Shown: one piece after another, positions 41,996 to 51,554 of the stretch | Layout: each line of letters begins with the position of its first letter | Numbering within the stretch: position 1 is the first letter of the stretch | Program-made: the position numbers and the translations under genes | The notes under the pieces: generated by a model | Told to the model about the DNA's origin: nothing | Seen by the model: only the letters and a program-made list of their open reading frames with translations | Databases searched by the model: none | Source: Bradyrhizobium manausense | Lineage (GTDB): Bacteria > Pseudomonadota > Alphaproteobacteria > Rhizobiales > Xanthobacteraceae | Reading direction: 5' to 3' | Assembly: GCF_018130615.1 (NCBI RefSeq) | Contig: NZ_JAFCKB010000009.1 | Location: forward strand, 62,001-126,000 | DNA length: 64,000 nt

Positions 41996-42955
41996 ATGCG
42001 CCGAATCCTGCTGTCGACGGCCAAAATCCTGATCTCCGCGGCGCTGCTCTATCTGGCGCTGCGCAAGGTCGACCTGACCGAGCTATTCTCGCGCTTCACC
42101 GCGACCAGCCTGTTCTGGATCGGCATGGCGATCGCGGTGACGTTCCTGCAAATCTTCGTCGGCGTGCTGCGCTGGCGCGAGGTCAGCGCCGCATGCGGTG
42201 CGCCGCTCGAGCTCGGCCGCGCCATGCGCTACAACGTGATCGGCTCCTTCTTCAACCAGACCCTGCCGTCCGCGATCGGCGGCGATGCCGTCCGGCTATG
42301 GCTGGTGGCACGCGCGGGCGCCGGATGGCGTGCGGCGACCTATTCGATCTTCGTCGATCGCGCGATCGGCCTCGTTGCGCTCGCGATCCTCATCGTCGCA
42401 AGCCTGCCCTGGAGCTACGCGCTGATCACCGATCCGAACGGCCGCTCGGCGCTGCTGCTCGTCGACTTCGCAGCCCTTGCCGGCGGCATCGGCTTCCTGG
42501 TCTTCGGCGCGCTGAAATGGCCGTGGCTGAAGACCTGGTGGGCCACCCACCACATCCACGCCTGCGCCGTGATCGCCAATCGCGTCATCTTCAGCCGCAC
42601 GCGCGGACCTGTTATCGCGGTCCTGTCGCTGCTGGTCCACGTGCTTGCCGTCGTCATCGCCTGGTGCGTGGTGCAGTCGATCGCAGCGCCGGTCAGTTTC
42701 GCCCAGGTCTTCCTGCTGGTGCCGCCGGTGATGCTGATCACACTGATGCCGATCTCGATCGCCGGCTGGGGCGTGCGTGAAGCGACCATGGGGCTGGCCT
42801 TCGGCTTCGCCGGGCTGGCTGCCAATGAGGGCGTCAACATCTCGCTGCTGTTCGGCGCGGTCTCGTTCATTGTGGGCGCATTCGGCGGCCTGGTCTGGAT
42901 CCTCAGCGCGGAGAAGGCCGCGCAGGGCTCCGCGCCGATCGGAGCGCGTGAATAA
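41996..42955 (+). CDS. LPG synthase transmembrane-domain (UPF0104) protein
   Basis: This 319-residue protein has about 8-9 hydrophobic spans and conserved RWREVSAACG, GSFFNQTLPSAIGGDAVR and VDRAIGL segments seen in AglD2/LPG-synthase transmembrane proteins. Family members flip or transfer lipid-linked substrates; function here is unknown. The ATG at 41996 is preferred; the frame stays open a further 11 codons upstream. It precedes the GT2 gene by 99 bp and may assist export of a lipid-linked sugar. Confidence 0.85.
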   Translation: MRRILLSTAKILISAALLYLALRKVDLTELFSRFTATSLFWIGMAIAVTFLQIFVGVLRWREVSAACGAPLELGRAMRYNVIGSFFNQTLPSAIGGDAVRLWLVARAGAGWRAATYSIFVDRAIGLVALAILIVASLPWSYALITDPNGRSALLLVDFAALAGGIGFLVFGALKWPWLKTWWATHHIHACAVIANRVIFSRTRGPVIAVLSLLVHVLAVVIAWCVVQSIAAPVSFAQVFLLVPPVMLITLMPISIAGWGVREATMGLAFGFAGLAANEGVNISLLFGAVSFIVGAFGGLVWILSAEKAAQGSAPIGARE

Positions 42956-43054
42956 GGGTTCACAAGATCGGAACAGGAGCGCCGCGACCGGCCGTCATCT
43001 ATGAACCTTCGGGCTTGTTCCCTATAGTCTCCGGCGTAGCACCACGGGTCCGGA

Positions 43055-43828
43055 ATGAAGATCAGCGTCATCACAGCCAGCTACAACTCCCAGGCGACGA
43101 TCGGCGCCACCATTGAATCGTTCCTGGAACAGACGCATCCTGACAAGGAGATGCTGGTCGTCGACGGCGCCTCGAAGGATGCGACGCTGAAGATCGTGGA
43201 GTCGTTCGGCGCCAGCGAGATCCGGGTGATCTCCGAGCCCGACAAGGGCGTCTACGACGCCATGAACAAGGGGCTACACCTGTTCAAGGGCGACGCGATC
43301 GGCTTCCTCAATTCTGACGACACGTTCCACGATGAGGGTGCGCTGGCGGCGATCGCGGCGGCGCTGGAACGGGCCGACGTCGTCTATGGCGACCTCGACA
43401 TGGTCACCGATCATCAATCCAAGGCCCTGGTGCGGGCCTGGCGTGGCGGCCAGTATGGTCGCTACTCGTTTCAGCTCGGCTGGGTTCCGCCGCATCCGAC
43501 CTTCTACATGCGGCGCCAGGTCGCCGAGAAGGTCGGCGACTACGATCTGACTTACGTCACGACCGCCGATTACGATTATATGCTGCGTGCGCTGGCGCTG
43601 AACGACTACAGGGTCGCCTACCTTCCGCGCGTCATCGCCGATTTTCAGATGGGCGGCATCAGCACCAGAGGCTGGCGCGTGACCTTGCGCGCCAATCTGG
43701 AGTGCCTGCGGTCGCGCCAGCAGCACCTGAACGCGCCGGTCATCGACGCCGCGTTCTTCCTGCGCTTTGCCCGGCGGATCTTTCAGCTCCGTTCGACGGC
43801 GCCTCTCAAGACGCAGCGCTCGCGTTGA
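43055..43828 (+). CDS. Glycosyltransferase family 2 (WcaA-like)
   Basis: This 257-residue enzyme has the GT2 motifs SVITASYNSQATI, VVDGASKDATL, SEPDKGVYDAMNKG and FLNSDDTF, then VTTADYDYML with the catalytic-region aspartates. It resembles colanic acid-type transferases. The 3' end overlaps the convergent CapD-type gene by 23 bp. Donor and acceptor are unknown; location suggests an O-chain or EPS step. Confidence 0.9.
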   Translation: MKISVITASYNSQATIGATIESFLEQTHPDKEMLVVDGASKDATLKIVESFGASEIRVISEPDKGVYDAMNKGLHLFKGDAIGFLNSDDTFHDEGALAAIAAALERADVVYGDLDMVTDHQSKALVRAWRGGQYGRYSFQLGWVPPHPTFYMRRQVAEKVGDYDLTYVTTADYDYMLRALALNDYRVAYLPRVIADFQMGGISTRGWRVTLRANLECLRSRQQHLNAPVIDAAFFLRFARRIFQLRSTAPLKTQRSR

Positions 43829-45728
43829 CGCCGAACTCCGGAACGGCATCCTTCAGGATGGTCCTGATGGTGGCGCGATCGTCATGCGCGATGGCAACCT
43901 CGAGCGCGGATATCCATTTGCGCAATATCTGCATCGGCGGCTCGTTCGGTTTCGCCGCCATGACGCCGGCAACCCCGATATCGACAGTCGGCTCCTCGGA
44001 GGCGAACAGGATTTCGTTCAGCCGTTCGCCCGGCCTCATGCCGCTGAACACGATGTCGATGTCGTGGCCGGGCTGCAAACCAGAAAGCCGGATCATCCGC
44101 TCCGCCAGATCGACGATCTTCACCGGCTGCCCCATGTTCAGCACGTAGACGGAGACGTCGAACCGCTTGGCGCCGAGCGCGTGGGTGGCGGCCGTGATGA
44201 CGAGGTCGCAGGCTTCGCGGATGGTCATGAAATACCGGACCATGTCCGGATGCGTCACGGTGACAGGACCACCGGCCTCGATCTGGGCCTTGAACTTCGG
44301 CACCACCGATCCGTTCGACGCCAGCACGTTGCCGAACCGGACCGAGATGAAACGCATCGCCGGTTTGCTGCCGCCGGCCTGCGCGACGAGGTCGTGGTCG
44401 AGCGCCTGGCAATACATCTCCGCGAAGCGCTTGGTCAGACCGAGCATCGAGACCGGCTCGATCGCCTTGTCGGTCGAGATCATCACCATGGCCTCAGCGC
44501 CTGCCGCGAGTGCGGCATCGGCCACGTTGATCGAGCCGAAGATGTTGGTCTTGACGCCCTCGCTCCAGTCCCGCTCCAGGATCGGAACGTGCTTGAGCGC
44601 GGCGGCGTGAAACACGATGTCCGGCTTGAACTCCGCCATCAGGCGCGCGATGCGCTCGCGGTCGCGGATATCGGCGATCCGGCCTTCGATCTCGGCACCG
44701 GAACCGCGCGCGGCAAGCGCCTCGGTGACCGCATAGAGAGCCGGCTCCGAATTCTCGACGATCAGGAGGCGCGCCGCACCGAAGGCAACCACGCGCTCGC
44801 AGATCTCCGAGCCGATCGAGCCGCCACCGCCGGTGACGATGACGCTCTTGCCATTGATCAGGGTTTCGAGACGCGCGTAGTCGATCGTCTCGCTCGGGCG
44901 CAGCAGCAGGTCCTCGACGGCCACCGTGGTGAGCCGCGGCATGTCGCCCTGCTCGAGCGACGGCAGGCGGCTGACCATCACACCAAGCCGTCGCGACCGC
45001 ATCAGCACGGACTCAGGACGCGATTCCGGCTCGAAGGCGGAAGGCGTCATCACCACCCGGGCGATCGACTTGTTGCGCTTGGCGAAGCTGCCGATGATGT
45101 CTTCGATGTCGTCGATCGCACCGACGACCGGCACGTTGCGGATGAGCTGGCCGAGATCGGCCCGGGACGGCGACAGCACCCCGACCGGCCGCAGGTGCTT
45201 GATGGCGCCGCTCTCGACGCCGCGCAGCACGACCTCGGCGTCGGCGGCGCGGCCGATCAGGAGCGTGGGTGCGGCATTCTCGGTCCTGACGTGGTGCATC
45301 ACGCGGGTATAGCGGAAATAGCGATAGGTCAGCCGCAGCGCGCTCAGCGCGGAGATTTCCAGGAACCAGTACAGGACGATGGTGATCTTGCCGAGAAAGA
45401 AGGTTCCGTGCACGTTCGGCGCGACGAAGATGTAGTCGAGCACGAGAAGAGCGACGGTGAGCACCGTCGCGGCGCGGATGATGTTCAGCGCATCCGGCAG
45501 CGAGATGAAGCGCCACTTCGTGGTCGTCAGATTGAAGACGAAGAAGACGACCACGCTGAAGGCGAGAAAATAGGGCAGGATCTGCAGCAGCAACGGCAAG
45601 CGGGCCGAGAAATCCGGACCACCCTCGAAGCGCAGATAGAACGCAACGAACAGGGCCGCGGCCGTCGCCACCACGTCGTGAAGCGCGATCAGGAAATTAC
45701 GCAAGGTAAGATGCGAAAAACGCGTCAT
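43806..45728 (-). CDS. CapD/WbpM-type nucleoside-diphosphate-sugar 4,6-dehydratase
   Basis: This 640-residue protein has four N-terminal membrane spans (about 10-130), a CoA-binding-like middle domain, and a C-terminal dehydratase with VTGGGGSIGSEICERV, VFHAAALKHVP and MISTDKAIEPVSMLGLTKR. In this family methionine (here Met in the SMLG segment) and lysine replace the usual SDR Tyr-x3-Lys. It converts UDP-GlcNAc to a 4-keto-6-deoxy sugar, a precursor of QuiNAc/FucNAc-type residues in O-antigen. The first ATG is at 45728. It follows the ligase gene by 78 bp. Confidence 0.92.
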   Translation of the reverse strand: MTRFSHLTLRNFLIALHDVVATAAALFVAFYLRFEGGPDFSARLPLLLQILPYFLAFSVVVFFVFNLTTTKWRFISLPDALNIIRAATVLTVALLVLDYIFVAPNVHGTFFLGKITIVLYWFLEISALSALRLTYRYFRYTRVMHHVRTENAAPTLLIGRAADAEVVLRGVESGAIKHLRPVGVLSPSRADLGQLIRNVPVVGAIDDIEDIIGSFAKRNKSIARVVMTPSAFEPESRPESVLMRSRRLGVMVSRLPSLEQGDMPRLTTVAVEDLLLRPSETIDYARLETLINGKSVIVTGGGGSIGSEICERVVAFGAARLLIVENSEPALYAVTEALAARGSGAEIEGRIADIRDRERIARLMAEFKPDIVFHAAALKHVPILERDWSEGVKTNIFGSINVADAALAAGAEAMVMISTDKAIEPVSMLGLTKRFAEMYCQALDHDLVAQAGGSKPAMRFISVRFGNVLASNGSVVPKFKAQIEAGGPVTVTHPDMVRYFMTIREACDLVITAATHALGAKRFDVSVYVLNMGQPVKIVDLAERMIRLSGLQPGHDIDIVFSGMRPGERLNEILFASEEPTVDIGVAGVMAAKPNEPPMQILRKWISALEVAIAHDDRATIRTILKDAVPEFGVNASAAS

Positions 45729-45806
45729 CGGCCGGCCGAATATCCCCAAGATTGCAATCTGAGCGCTGATAGCGCATCTCGCCGGGACTTGCCAGCGCTC
45801 CGGAGC

Positions 45807-47093
45807 TCAGCTGCGAGCTTCTCCCGCGCTCCGGCCGGCCCGGCGTGAATTGAGCACCATGCCGCCGGCAACCCCGACACCAAGCACATACATCCATCCC
45901 TCGTGAAAGTCGAAAAGGTGGGAGTTGAACAGTGAGGTGAATATGTTCTGGACCACGACCAGCAAGCCGATCCAGTTGGCCAGCGCATCGCCGCGGAACA
46001 AAAGCAGATGCAGCCCCCACATCGCATACAGGATGATGATGCCGATAACGCCCCATTGCACGGCCACGTTCAGCGTCTGGTTATGGGGATTGCCGATCAC
46101 CTCGCTCGAGGCCTGGTAGGCGCCACCGGTCGCCGCCTGCTCGAACAGGCCGCGCGTCGAGCCGGTTCCATGGCCAACCACCGGCGCCTCAGCGAAGAAA
46201 ATCAGCGATTTGCGCCAGAACTCGAGCCGCAGTCCGATCGAGGTGGGGATGCCCTGCTCCTTGTAGAGCTTGTACTGGGTTGAGAACGTTTCAATCGTCG
46301 TGTGCAGCTTCGACGAGGTGTTCCAGGCCAACACGGCGAGGACCGCGAGAGCCGCGAAGATGATCAAGACGCTGCGCCATTTCAAATGCAGCAGCCCGAA
46401 CACCGCCAGCATGATCGGCACCGTCACGAGCGCCGTGCGCGAGATCACCACGAAGGCCATGTTGACGAAGAAGCTGAGCGCGATCGCCCCCAGCAGCGCG
46501 GCCAGCCAGACCCGCTTCTGCTGCAGCAGCTTCACGATCGGAAACGCAAGCGCGACCGCGCACAGCGTGAACTCCTGGCTCTGGTCGATATAGTTCTTGA
46601 CGAAGATGCCGCGCGAGTTGGGTTCATCCGGCTTCAGCGAGAGCGTTGGATGGAGAAACACCAGCCAGGACATCACCGACAGCAGCGCACAGGAGACGAG
46701 AAACGCGATAAACACGAGGTGCCCGCGCGACGAGCGTTCGAAATGATAGAACAGGACCGGGAGCACGAGCAGCTTCGTCGTCGGGTTCACGGCGTAGAGC
46801 CGCGCGCCCCAGGGCGCCCCCGACCACAGCGTGCCGACCAGCGCGAGCACGAACAGTGCGATCGGCAGCGCGCAGATCGGTCGCTTCAGTGACTCCAGGA
46901 AATCCCTGAGGTCGAGAAACGGCACCATGCAGATCAGCATCGCGACATTGAAGATCGCCGCGAGCGAGGTCGACCAGGGCAGCGAGGCCGCGGTCAGGAT
47001 GGCAAACAGGTCGACCGTCTCGGACCATGCCGCCGGACTGCGTAGCCGCCGGTTCACCGTTCCCCACACCGACTCGCGCGCGAGCTCCGTCAC
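45807..47093 (-). CDS. waaL: O-antigen ligase family protein (WaaL-like)
   Basis: This 428-residue protein has about 12 hydrophobic spans and the Wzy_C/WaaL loop with [12 protein letters not shown] and [10 protein letters not shown], the conserved His and Arg region. It would attach O-antigen from undecaprenyl pyrophosphate to lipid A-core. Members can also act as Wzy polymerases; motif similarity alone does not decide. Its start overlaps the hldE stop by 4 bp, tying it to core heptose synthesis, which favours the ligase assignment. Confidence 0.83.
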   Translation of the reverse strand: MTELARESVWGTVNRRLRSPAAWSETVDLFAILTAASLPWSTSLAAIFNVAMLICMVPFLDLRDFLESLKRPICALPIALFVLALVGTLWSGAPWGARLYAVNPTTKLLVLPVLFYHFERSSRGHLVFIAFLVSCALLSVMSWLVFLHPTLSLKPDEPNSRGIFVKNYIDQSQEFTLCAVALAFPIVKLLQQKRVWLAALLGAIALSFFVNMAFVVISRTALVTVPIMLAVFGLLHLKWRSVLIIFAALAVLAVLAWNTSSKLHTTIETFSTQYKLYKEQGIPTSIGLRLEFWRKSLIFFAEAPVVGHGTGSTRGLFEQAATGGAYQASSEVIGNPHNQTLNVAVQWGVIGIIILYAMWGLHLLLFRGDALANWIGLLVVVQNIFTSLFNSHLFDFHEGWMYVLGVGVAGGMVLNSRRAGRSAGEARS

Positions 47094-48574
47094 TTCGTTT
47101 CTCCGCGCGCGCGGTGAACCAGCGCGGTGGTGCTGAAACCCTTGAGAATGTCGACCAGCACGACCACCCCGCCCGCGGCCTCGACGACCTCGTGGCCGAC
47201 CACCTGCTCGCGGGTATAGTCGCCGCCCTTCACCAGCACGCTCGGCGTGATGCGCGTGATCAGGTCGATCGGCGTGTCCTCTTCGAAGATGACGACGAGA
47301 TCAACGGCTTCGAGCGCGGCCAGCACCTCGGCACGCGCCCGCTCGTCCTGGACCGGGCGATCTGCGCCCTTCAGCCGCCGCACCGAGGCGTCGCTGTTGA
47401 GCCCGACGACAAGGCGATCGCAGGCGGCGCGCGCCGCGGTCAGCACCTTGACGTGGCCGGGATGCAGGATGTCGAAGCAGCCATTGGTGAAGCCGACGCG
47501 CAGCCCTTGGCCGCGCCATTCGGCGAGCCGGGCCTCGAGCGCGCCGGGCGCGCTCACGACCTTCTCCTCGGCCGCGAGAGTGGCATGCGGCAGGATCTTC
47601 CGGCGCAGCTCGTCGGCACTCACGCTGGCCGTGCCCTGCTTGCCGACGGCGACGGCGGCGGCGGCACTCGCCATGCGCAGCGCCGTGTCCCAATCCGCAC
47701 CCGCCGCGATCGAAACCGCGAGCGCGGCAGCGACGGTGTCGCCGGCGCCGGAGACGTCGCGCACCTTCACCGGGAAAGCGGGAACGTGGACGGCCTCGCC
47801 CTGGCGCGGCACCAGCGTCATGCCGTGTTCACCCTGCGTGACCAGGATCGCCTCGCAATCGGCAAGCCGCATCACGTCCTCACTGGCATCGACGATGCTC
47901 TGCGGCGTATCGGCGCGGCTGCGGGTGGCTTCCGCAAATTCCTTGCGGTTGGGCGTCAGCAGCGTGGCGCCGCGATAGATCGCCCAATTCAGGCTCTTGG
48001 GATCGACAATCACGGGCTTGCCAGCTTTTCGCGCCGCATCGATGGTGTGGCGGATCACACGTGCGGTCAGCACGCCCTTGGCGTAGTCGGACAACAGCAC
48101 GATATCGGCGCGCGCGATCTGCGGCAGGATCGCCTCGATCAGCCTGGTCTCGACCTCATCGGAAGCCGCTACCGCCTGCTCCCAATCCGCGCGAAGCATA
48201 TGCGTGGAGAAATGCTCGGAAACAAAACGAACCTTTCGCGTGGTCGGCCGCGATGGATCGCACACCAGCGCGCTCTCGATGCCGGCATGGTCCGCCAGCG
48301 CGGTCTTGAGCCGCGCTCCTGCATCGTCCTCGCCGACGAGGCCGACGAAGACACAGCGCGCGCCGAGCGAAGCGATATTGCGTGCGACGTTGCCGGCGCC
48401 ACCGATATGGATCTCGCTGCGCTGGGCCGCGATCACGGGGGTCGGTGCTTCCGGCGAGATCCGCGACACCTCGCCATAGACGAACTCGTCCAGCATGATG
48501 TCGCCGATGCAGAGCACCGTGCGGCCGGAGATGGCTTGCGCGAGGGCATCGAAATCAAGAATGGGCGTCGGCAT
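47090..48574 (-). CDS. hldE: Bifunctional heptose-7-phosphate kinase / ADP-heptose synthase
   Basis: This 494-residue protein has an N-terminal ribokinase-type domain ([35 protein letters not shown]) and a C-terminal cytidylyltransferase domain ([17 protein letters not shown]). It phosphorylates D-glycero-D-manno-heptose 7-P at C-1 and makes ADP-heptose. It sits 12 bp after hldD and overlaps waaL, in one operon. Length is normal for HldE. Confidence 0.95.
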   Translation of the reverse strand: MPTPILDFDALAQAISGRTVLCIGDIMLDEFVYGEVSRISPEAPTPVIAAQRSEIHIGGAGNVARNIASLGARCVFVGLVGEDDAGARLKTALADHAGIESALVCDPSRPTTRKVRFVSEHFSTHMLRADWEQAVAASDEVETRLIEAILPQIARADIVLLSDYAKGVLTARVIRHTIDAARKAGKPVIVDPKSLNWAIYRGATLLTPNRKEFAEATRSRADTPQSIVDASEDVMRLADCEAILVTQGEHGMTLVPRQGEAVHVPAFPVKVRDVSGAGDTVAAALAVSIAAGADWDTALRMASAAAAVAVGKQGTASVSADELRRKILPHATLAAEEKVVSAPGALEARLAEWRGQGLRVGFTNGCFDILHPGHVKVLTAARAACDRLVVGLNSDASVRRLKGADRPVQDERARAEVLAALEAVDLVVIFEEDTPIDLITRITPSVLVKGGDYTREQVVGHEVVEAAGGVVVLVDILKGFSTTALVHRARGETK

Positions 48575-48586
48575 GGCGATGGGGCC

Positions 48587-49567
48587 TTAACGGAAGCGAT
48601 CGGGCCGGTCGAGATAATCCCCGACATAGGCCTTCACTGCGTCCTCGAGCGTCGTGAAGCCGCCGTTATAGCCGGCACGGTGGAGACGATCGACCTTGCT
48701 CTCGGTGAAATACTGGTAGCTGCCGCGGATCTGCTCGGGCATGTCGACATATTCGATGTTGGGTCGGGCGCCGAGCGCGGCATAGGCAGCCAGCATCAGC
48801 TCCCTGAAGCTGCGCGCCCTGCCGGTGCCGACATTGAACAGGCCGGACACCGCAGGCGTCGCAAGCAGCCACATGATCACGCGCACGACATCGTCGACAT
48901 AGATGAAATCGCGGCGCTGGTCGCCGTCGGCGATGCCGTCGCGATGCGACTTGAACAGCTGCACGACGCGGCCCGCCTTGATGTCGTCGAACCGGCGCGC
49001 CAGCACGCTCATCATCGCGCCCTTGTGGTATTCGTTCGGGCCGAACACGTTGAAGAATTTCAGGCCGGCCCATTGCGGCGGCAGCTTGTCGCCGTTCGCG
49101 ACGCGCCCGGCGACCGCAAGATCGAACAGCTGCTTGCTCCAGCCGTAGAGATTCATCGGCCGCAGCTTCTTCAGCGCCGGCAGCGAGGCGTCGTCGTCGA
49201 AGCCTTCCGTGCCGTCGCCATAGGTCGCCGCCGAGGACGCGTAGATTAGCGGCACTGCGCCCGCCGTGCACCAGTCGAGCAGGCGCATCGAGAAACGGAA
49301 ATTGGTCTCGATCACGAGATCACCGTCGGTCGCGGTGGTCTCGGAAATCGCTCCGAGATGGATCACGGCATCGAGCTTGCGGCCCTTCAGCCAGTCAGGC
49401 AGCTCGGCCGGGGGAACGATATCCACAAGCTGTCGCTTGGCGAGATTGCGCCACTTGCCGTCGCTGCCCAGTAGGTCGCAGACCACGACGTCGCTGCGGC
49501 CGGCCTCATTCAGCGCAGCCACGACATTCGATCCGATAAAACCGGCCCCGCCGGTCACCAGCAACAT
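48587..49567 (-). CDS. hldD: ADP-L-glycero-D-manno-heptose 6-epimerase
   Basis: This 326-residue SDR has GGAGFIGSNVVAALN, SSAATYG and YGWSKQLFD with the catalytic tyrosine and lysine, plus HldD-type NVFGPNEYHKGAM and SHRDGIADGDQRRDFIYVDD. It epimerises ADP-D-glycero-D-manno-heptose at C-6. It is the first gene of hldD-hldE-waaL; the divergent waaF starts 174 bp away. The ATG at 49567 starts right at the Rossmann motif. Confidence 0.95.
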   Translation of the reverse strand: MLLVTGGAGFIGSNVVAALNEAGRSDVVVCDLLGSDGKWRNLAKRQLVDIVPPAELPDWLKGRKLDAVIHLGAISETTATDGDLVIETNFRFSMRLLDWCTAGAVPLIYASSAATYGDGTEGFDDDASLPALKKLRPMNLYGWSKQLFDLAVAGRVANGDKLPPQWAGLKFFNVFGPNEYHKGAMMSVLARRFDDIKAGRVVQLFKSHRDGIADGDQRRDFIYVDDVVRVIMWLLATPAVSGLFNVGTGRARSFRELMLAAYAALGARPNIEYVDMPEQIRGSYQYFTESKVDRLHRAGYNGGFTTLEDAVKAYVGDYLDRPDRFR

Positions 49568-49741
49568 TCCAATTACCCTGCCCGAGTTTTGCGGCCCCGA
49601 TACCTGCCGTAGCGCATCATCTGCCAAAGTGTAAGCATTTTGGGACCGACGCTTTTGGACTGGCGCTCTCCCGGCTTTACCTGCCGCCCCGGAGCGGCTA
49701 ACCGAACCGCCAGATCAGCTTGGCCTCGGTCCTAATAACGA

Positions 49742-50848
49742 ATGAACCTAGATTCGCAACTTAGCGGAAGCGCAGATCGGAGCGACACACGCCCGATCCT
49801 GATCGTCCCCTACATGTGGATTGGCGACTTCGTCCGGAATCACACCGTCGTCCGGGTCCTGAAGGAGCGCTGGCCGAATCGGCCGGTCGATCTCCTGACC
49901 ACATCCCTTTGCGCCCCACTGGTCGATTATATGCCGGGCGTGCGTCAGGGCATCGTCTGGGACCTGCCCCGCGGCCGCCTTGCCGTGGGCCGCCAGTTCG
50001 GCCTGGCGCGGCTCCTGCGCGAGCGGAACTACGGCACGGCCCTGGTGCTGCCCCGGACCTGGAAGGCGGCCATTGCGCCCGCGCTGGCCGGCATCCCCGA
50101 AAGGGTCGGCTTCGTCGGCGAGTTCCGGTTCGGCCTGCTCAACCGCTGGCGCTGGGGCGAGAAGAAGCTGCCCCGCTTCATCGACAAGAACGCCGCCCTG
50201 GCCCAGCCCGATGGCGCGCCCCTGCCCCCGGAATGGCCGGTGCCGCAATTGCGGGTGCCGGCAGACGAGATCGCCCGCTGGCGCCAGGCCAATGACCTCA
50301 GCGCCGGTGCCGCCGTGGCGCTCGCCCCCGGCTCGGTCGGGGTGTCGAAGCGCTGGACCTACTATCCGGAAGCCGCCCGCCTGCTGGTCGAGCGCGGGCT
50401 GGAGGTCTGGGTGGTCGGCGGCCCCGCCGAAAAAGGCCTCGCCCAGGAGATCGTCGCCGCCGGTGGCGAGGGGACCGCTGGCGGCCCCGGGACCGCTGGC
50501 GGCCCTGGGGTGCGGGACCTCACCGGCAATGATCTTCGCAACGGCGTCCTCGCCATGGCCGCCGCTGGCGTTGCGATCTCCAACGATTCGGGCCTGATGC
50601 ATATCGCGGCCGCCTTGGGCACGCCCACCATGGGCATCTTCGGCCCGACCAGCCCCTATCTCTGGGCACCCCTCAACGGCCTCGCCGCGACCGTGGTCCA
50701 GACCAGGAGCGTGCTCGCCTGCCAGCCCTGCCAGAGCACGATCTGCAAGATGAACGATCACCGCTGCATGCGGGACATCGCCGCGCAGGACGTGGTCGAT
50801 ATCGCAAGAGACGTGCTTGCGAGGACGCAGGGACTTGCCAATGTCTGA
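49742..50848 (+). CDS. waaF: Lipopolysaccharide heptosyltransferase II (GT9)
   Basis: This 368-residue GT9 protein has the N-terminal IVPYMWIGDFVRNHTVV segment, PGSVGVSKRWTYYPEAARLL, a substrate loop NDSGLMHIAAALGTPTMGIFGPTSP and a final CQPCQ...CKMNDHRCM cysteine cluster, all typical of WaaF. It adds the second heptose of the inner core. Residues near 244-255 contain a duplicated GTAGGP hexapeptide from an 18-bp tandem repeat. The 3' end overlaps gmhB by 8 bp, so the two form an operon. Confidence 0.93.
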   Translation: MNLDSQLSGSADRSDTRPILIVPYMWIGDFVRNHTVVRVLKERWPNRPVDLLTTSLCAPLVDYMPGVRQGIVWDLPRGRLAVGRQFGLARLLRERNYGTALVLPRTWKAAIAPALAGIPERVGFVGEFRFGLLNRWRWGEKKLPRFIDKNAALAQPDGAPLPPEWPVPQLRVPADEIARWRQANDLSAGAAVALAPGSVGVSKRWTYYPEAARLLVERGLEVWVVGGPAEKGLAQEIVAAGGEGTAGGPGTAGGPGVRDLTGNDLRNGVLAMAAAGVAISNDSGLMHIAAALGTPTMGIFGPTSPYLWAPLNGLAATVVQTRSVLACQPCQSTICKMNDHRCMRDIAAQDVVDIARDVLARTQGLANV

Positions 50849-51371
50849 CAGTCGCGCGCCGAAGCCCGCCGCCTTCCTCGATCGCGACGGTGTCATCAAT
50901 CATGACGATGCCTATATCGGCACGCGCGACCGCATCCGCTGGATGCCCAACGTCGCCAATGCTATTCGCCGCCTCAACGAGAGCGGCTATTGGGTGTTCG
51001 TCTTCACCAACCAGTCCGGCGTCGCGCGCGGCCTCTTCACCGAGAACGATGTGAACACGCTGCACGGCTGGATGCGCAACGAACTCGCCCGTGACGGCGC
51101 GCGGATCGATGACATCCGCTTCTGTCCGCATCATCCGCAGGGAACGGTCGCCGGCTACATCGGGGAGCATGAGTGGCGCAAGCCCGCGCCCGGCATGTTG
51201 CGCGATCTCATCCTGCACTGGCCCGTGCAGCTCGACGGCAGCTTCGTGATCGGAGATCAGCCGAGGGACATCGAGGCTGGCAATGCGCTCGGACTGCCGG
51301 GCTTCCTCTTCCCGGGCGGCGACCTCGACGCCTTCGTGAGCGACGTGCTGGCGCAGATCAGGCGGGTGTAG
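50841..51371 (+). CDS. gmhB: Heptose-1,7-bisphosphate 7-phosphatase (HAD family)
   Basis: This 176-residue HAD phosphatase has the catalytic FLDRDGVIN, VFVFTNQSGVARG, the zinc-site-type CPHHPQG (with one cysteine visible) and KPAPGMLRD and GDQPRDIEAGN motifs. It removes the C-7 phosphate of heptose 1,7-bisphosphate between the HldE kinase and ADP-transfer steps. The start overlaps waaF by 8 bp. The isomerase gmhA needed for the first step is not in the window. Confidence 0.9.
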   Translation: MSDSRAPKPAAFLDRDGVINHDDAYIGTRDRIRWMPNVANAIRRLNESGYWVFVFTNQSGVARGLFTENDVNTLHGWMRNELARDGARIDDIRFCPHHPQGTVAGYIGEHEWRKPAPGMLRDLILHWPVQLDGSFVIGDQPRDIEAGNALGLPGFLFPGGDLDAFVSDVLAQIRRV

Positions 51372-51554
51372 AGGCCTGCGATCTGGCATCCGCTGGACGC
51401 TTCGCGATGGTGGCAATCTAGCGGTGTTTTGCCCGACGGATCAACTGAATTTCGTAAAATCCGCATTCACGTGATGCCTGGCCGGCAAGCCATTGATTTT
51501 GCTGCCCGCGGCTACTGTGCATGGGGTTGTTTTCGCGATTTGGTCAGCTCTCAC

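Noticed and set aside
43767-45848. A 693-codon plus-strand frame
   Set aside because: It is antisense to the CapD/WbpM gene and shows no recognisable domain.
47027-49249. A 740-codon plus-strand frame
   Set aside because: It is antisense to hldE and hldD, both of which have full motif sets.
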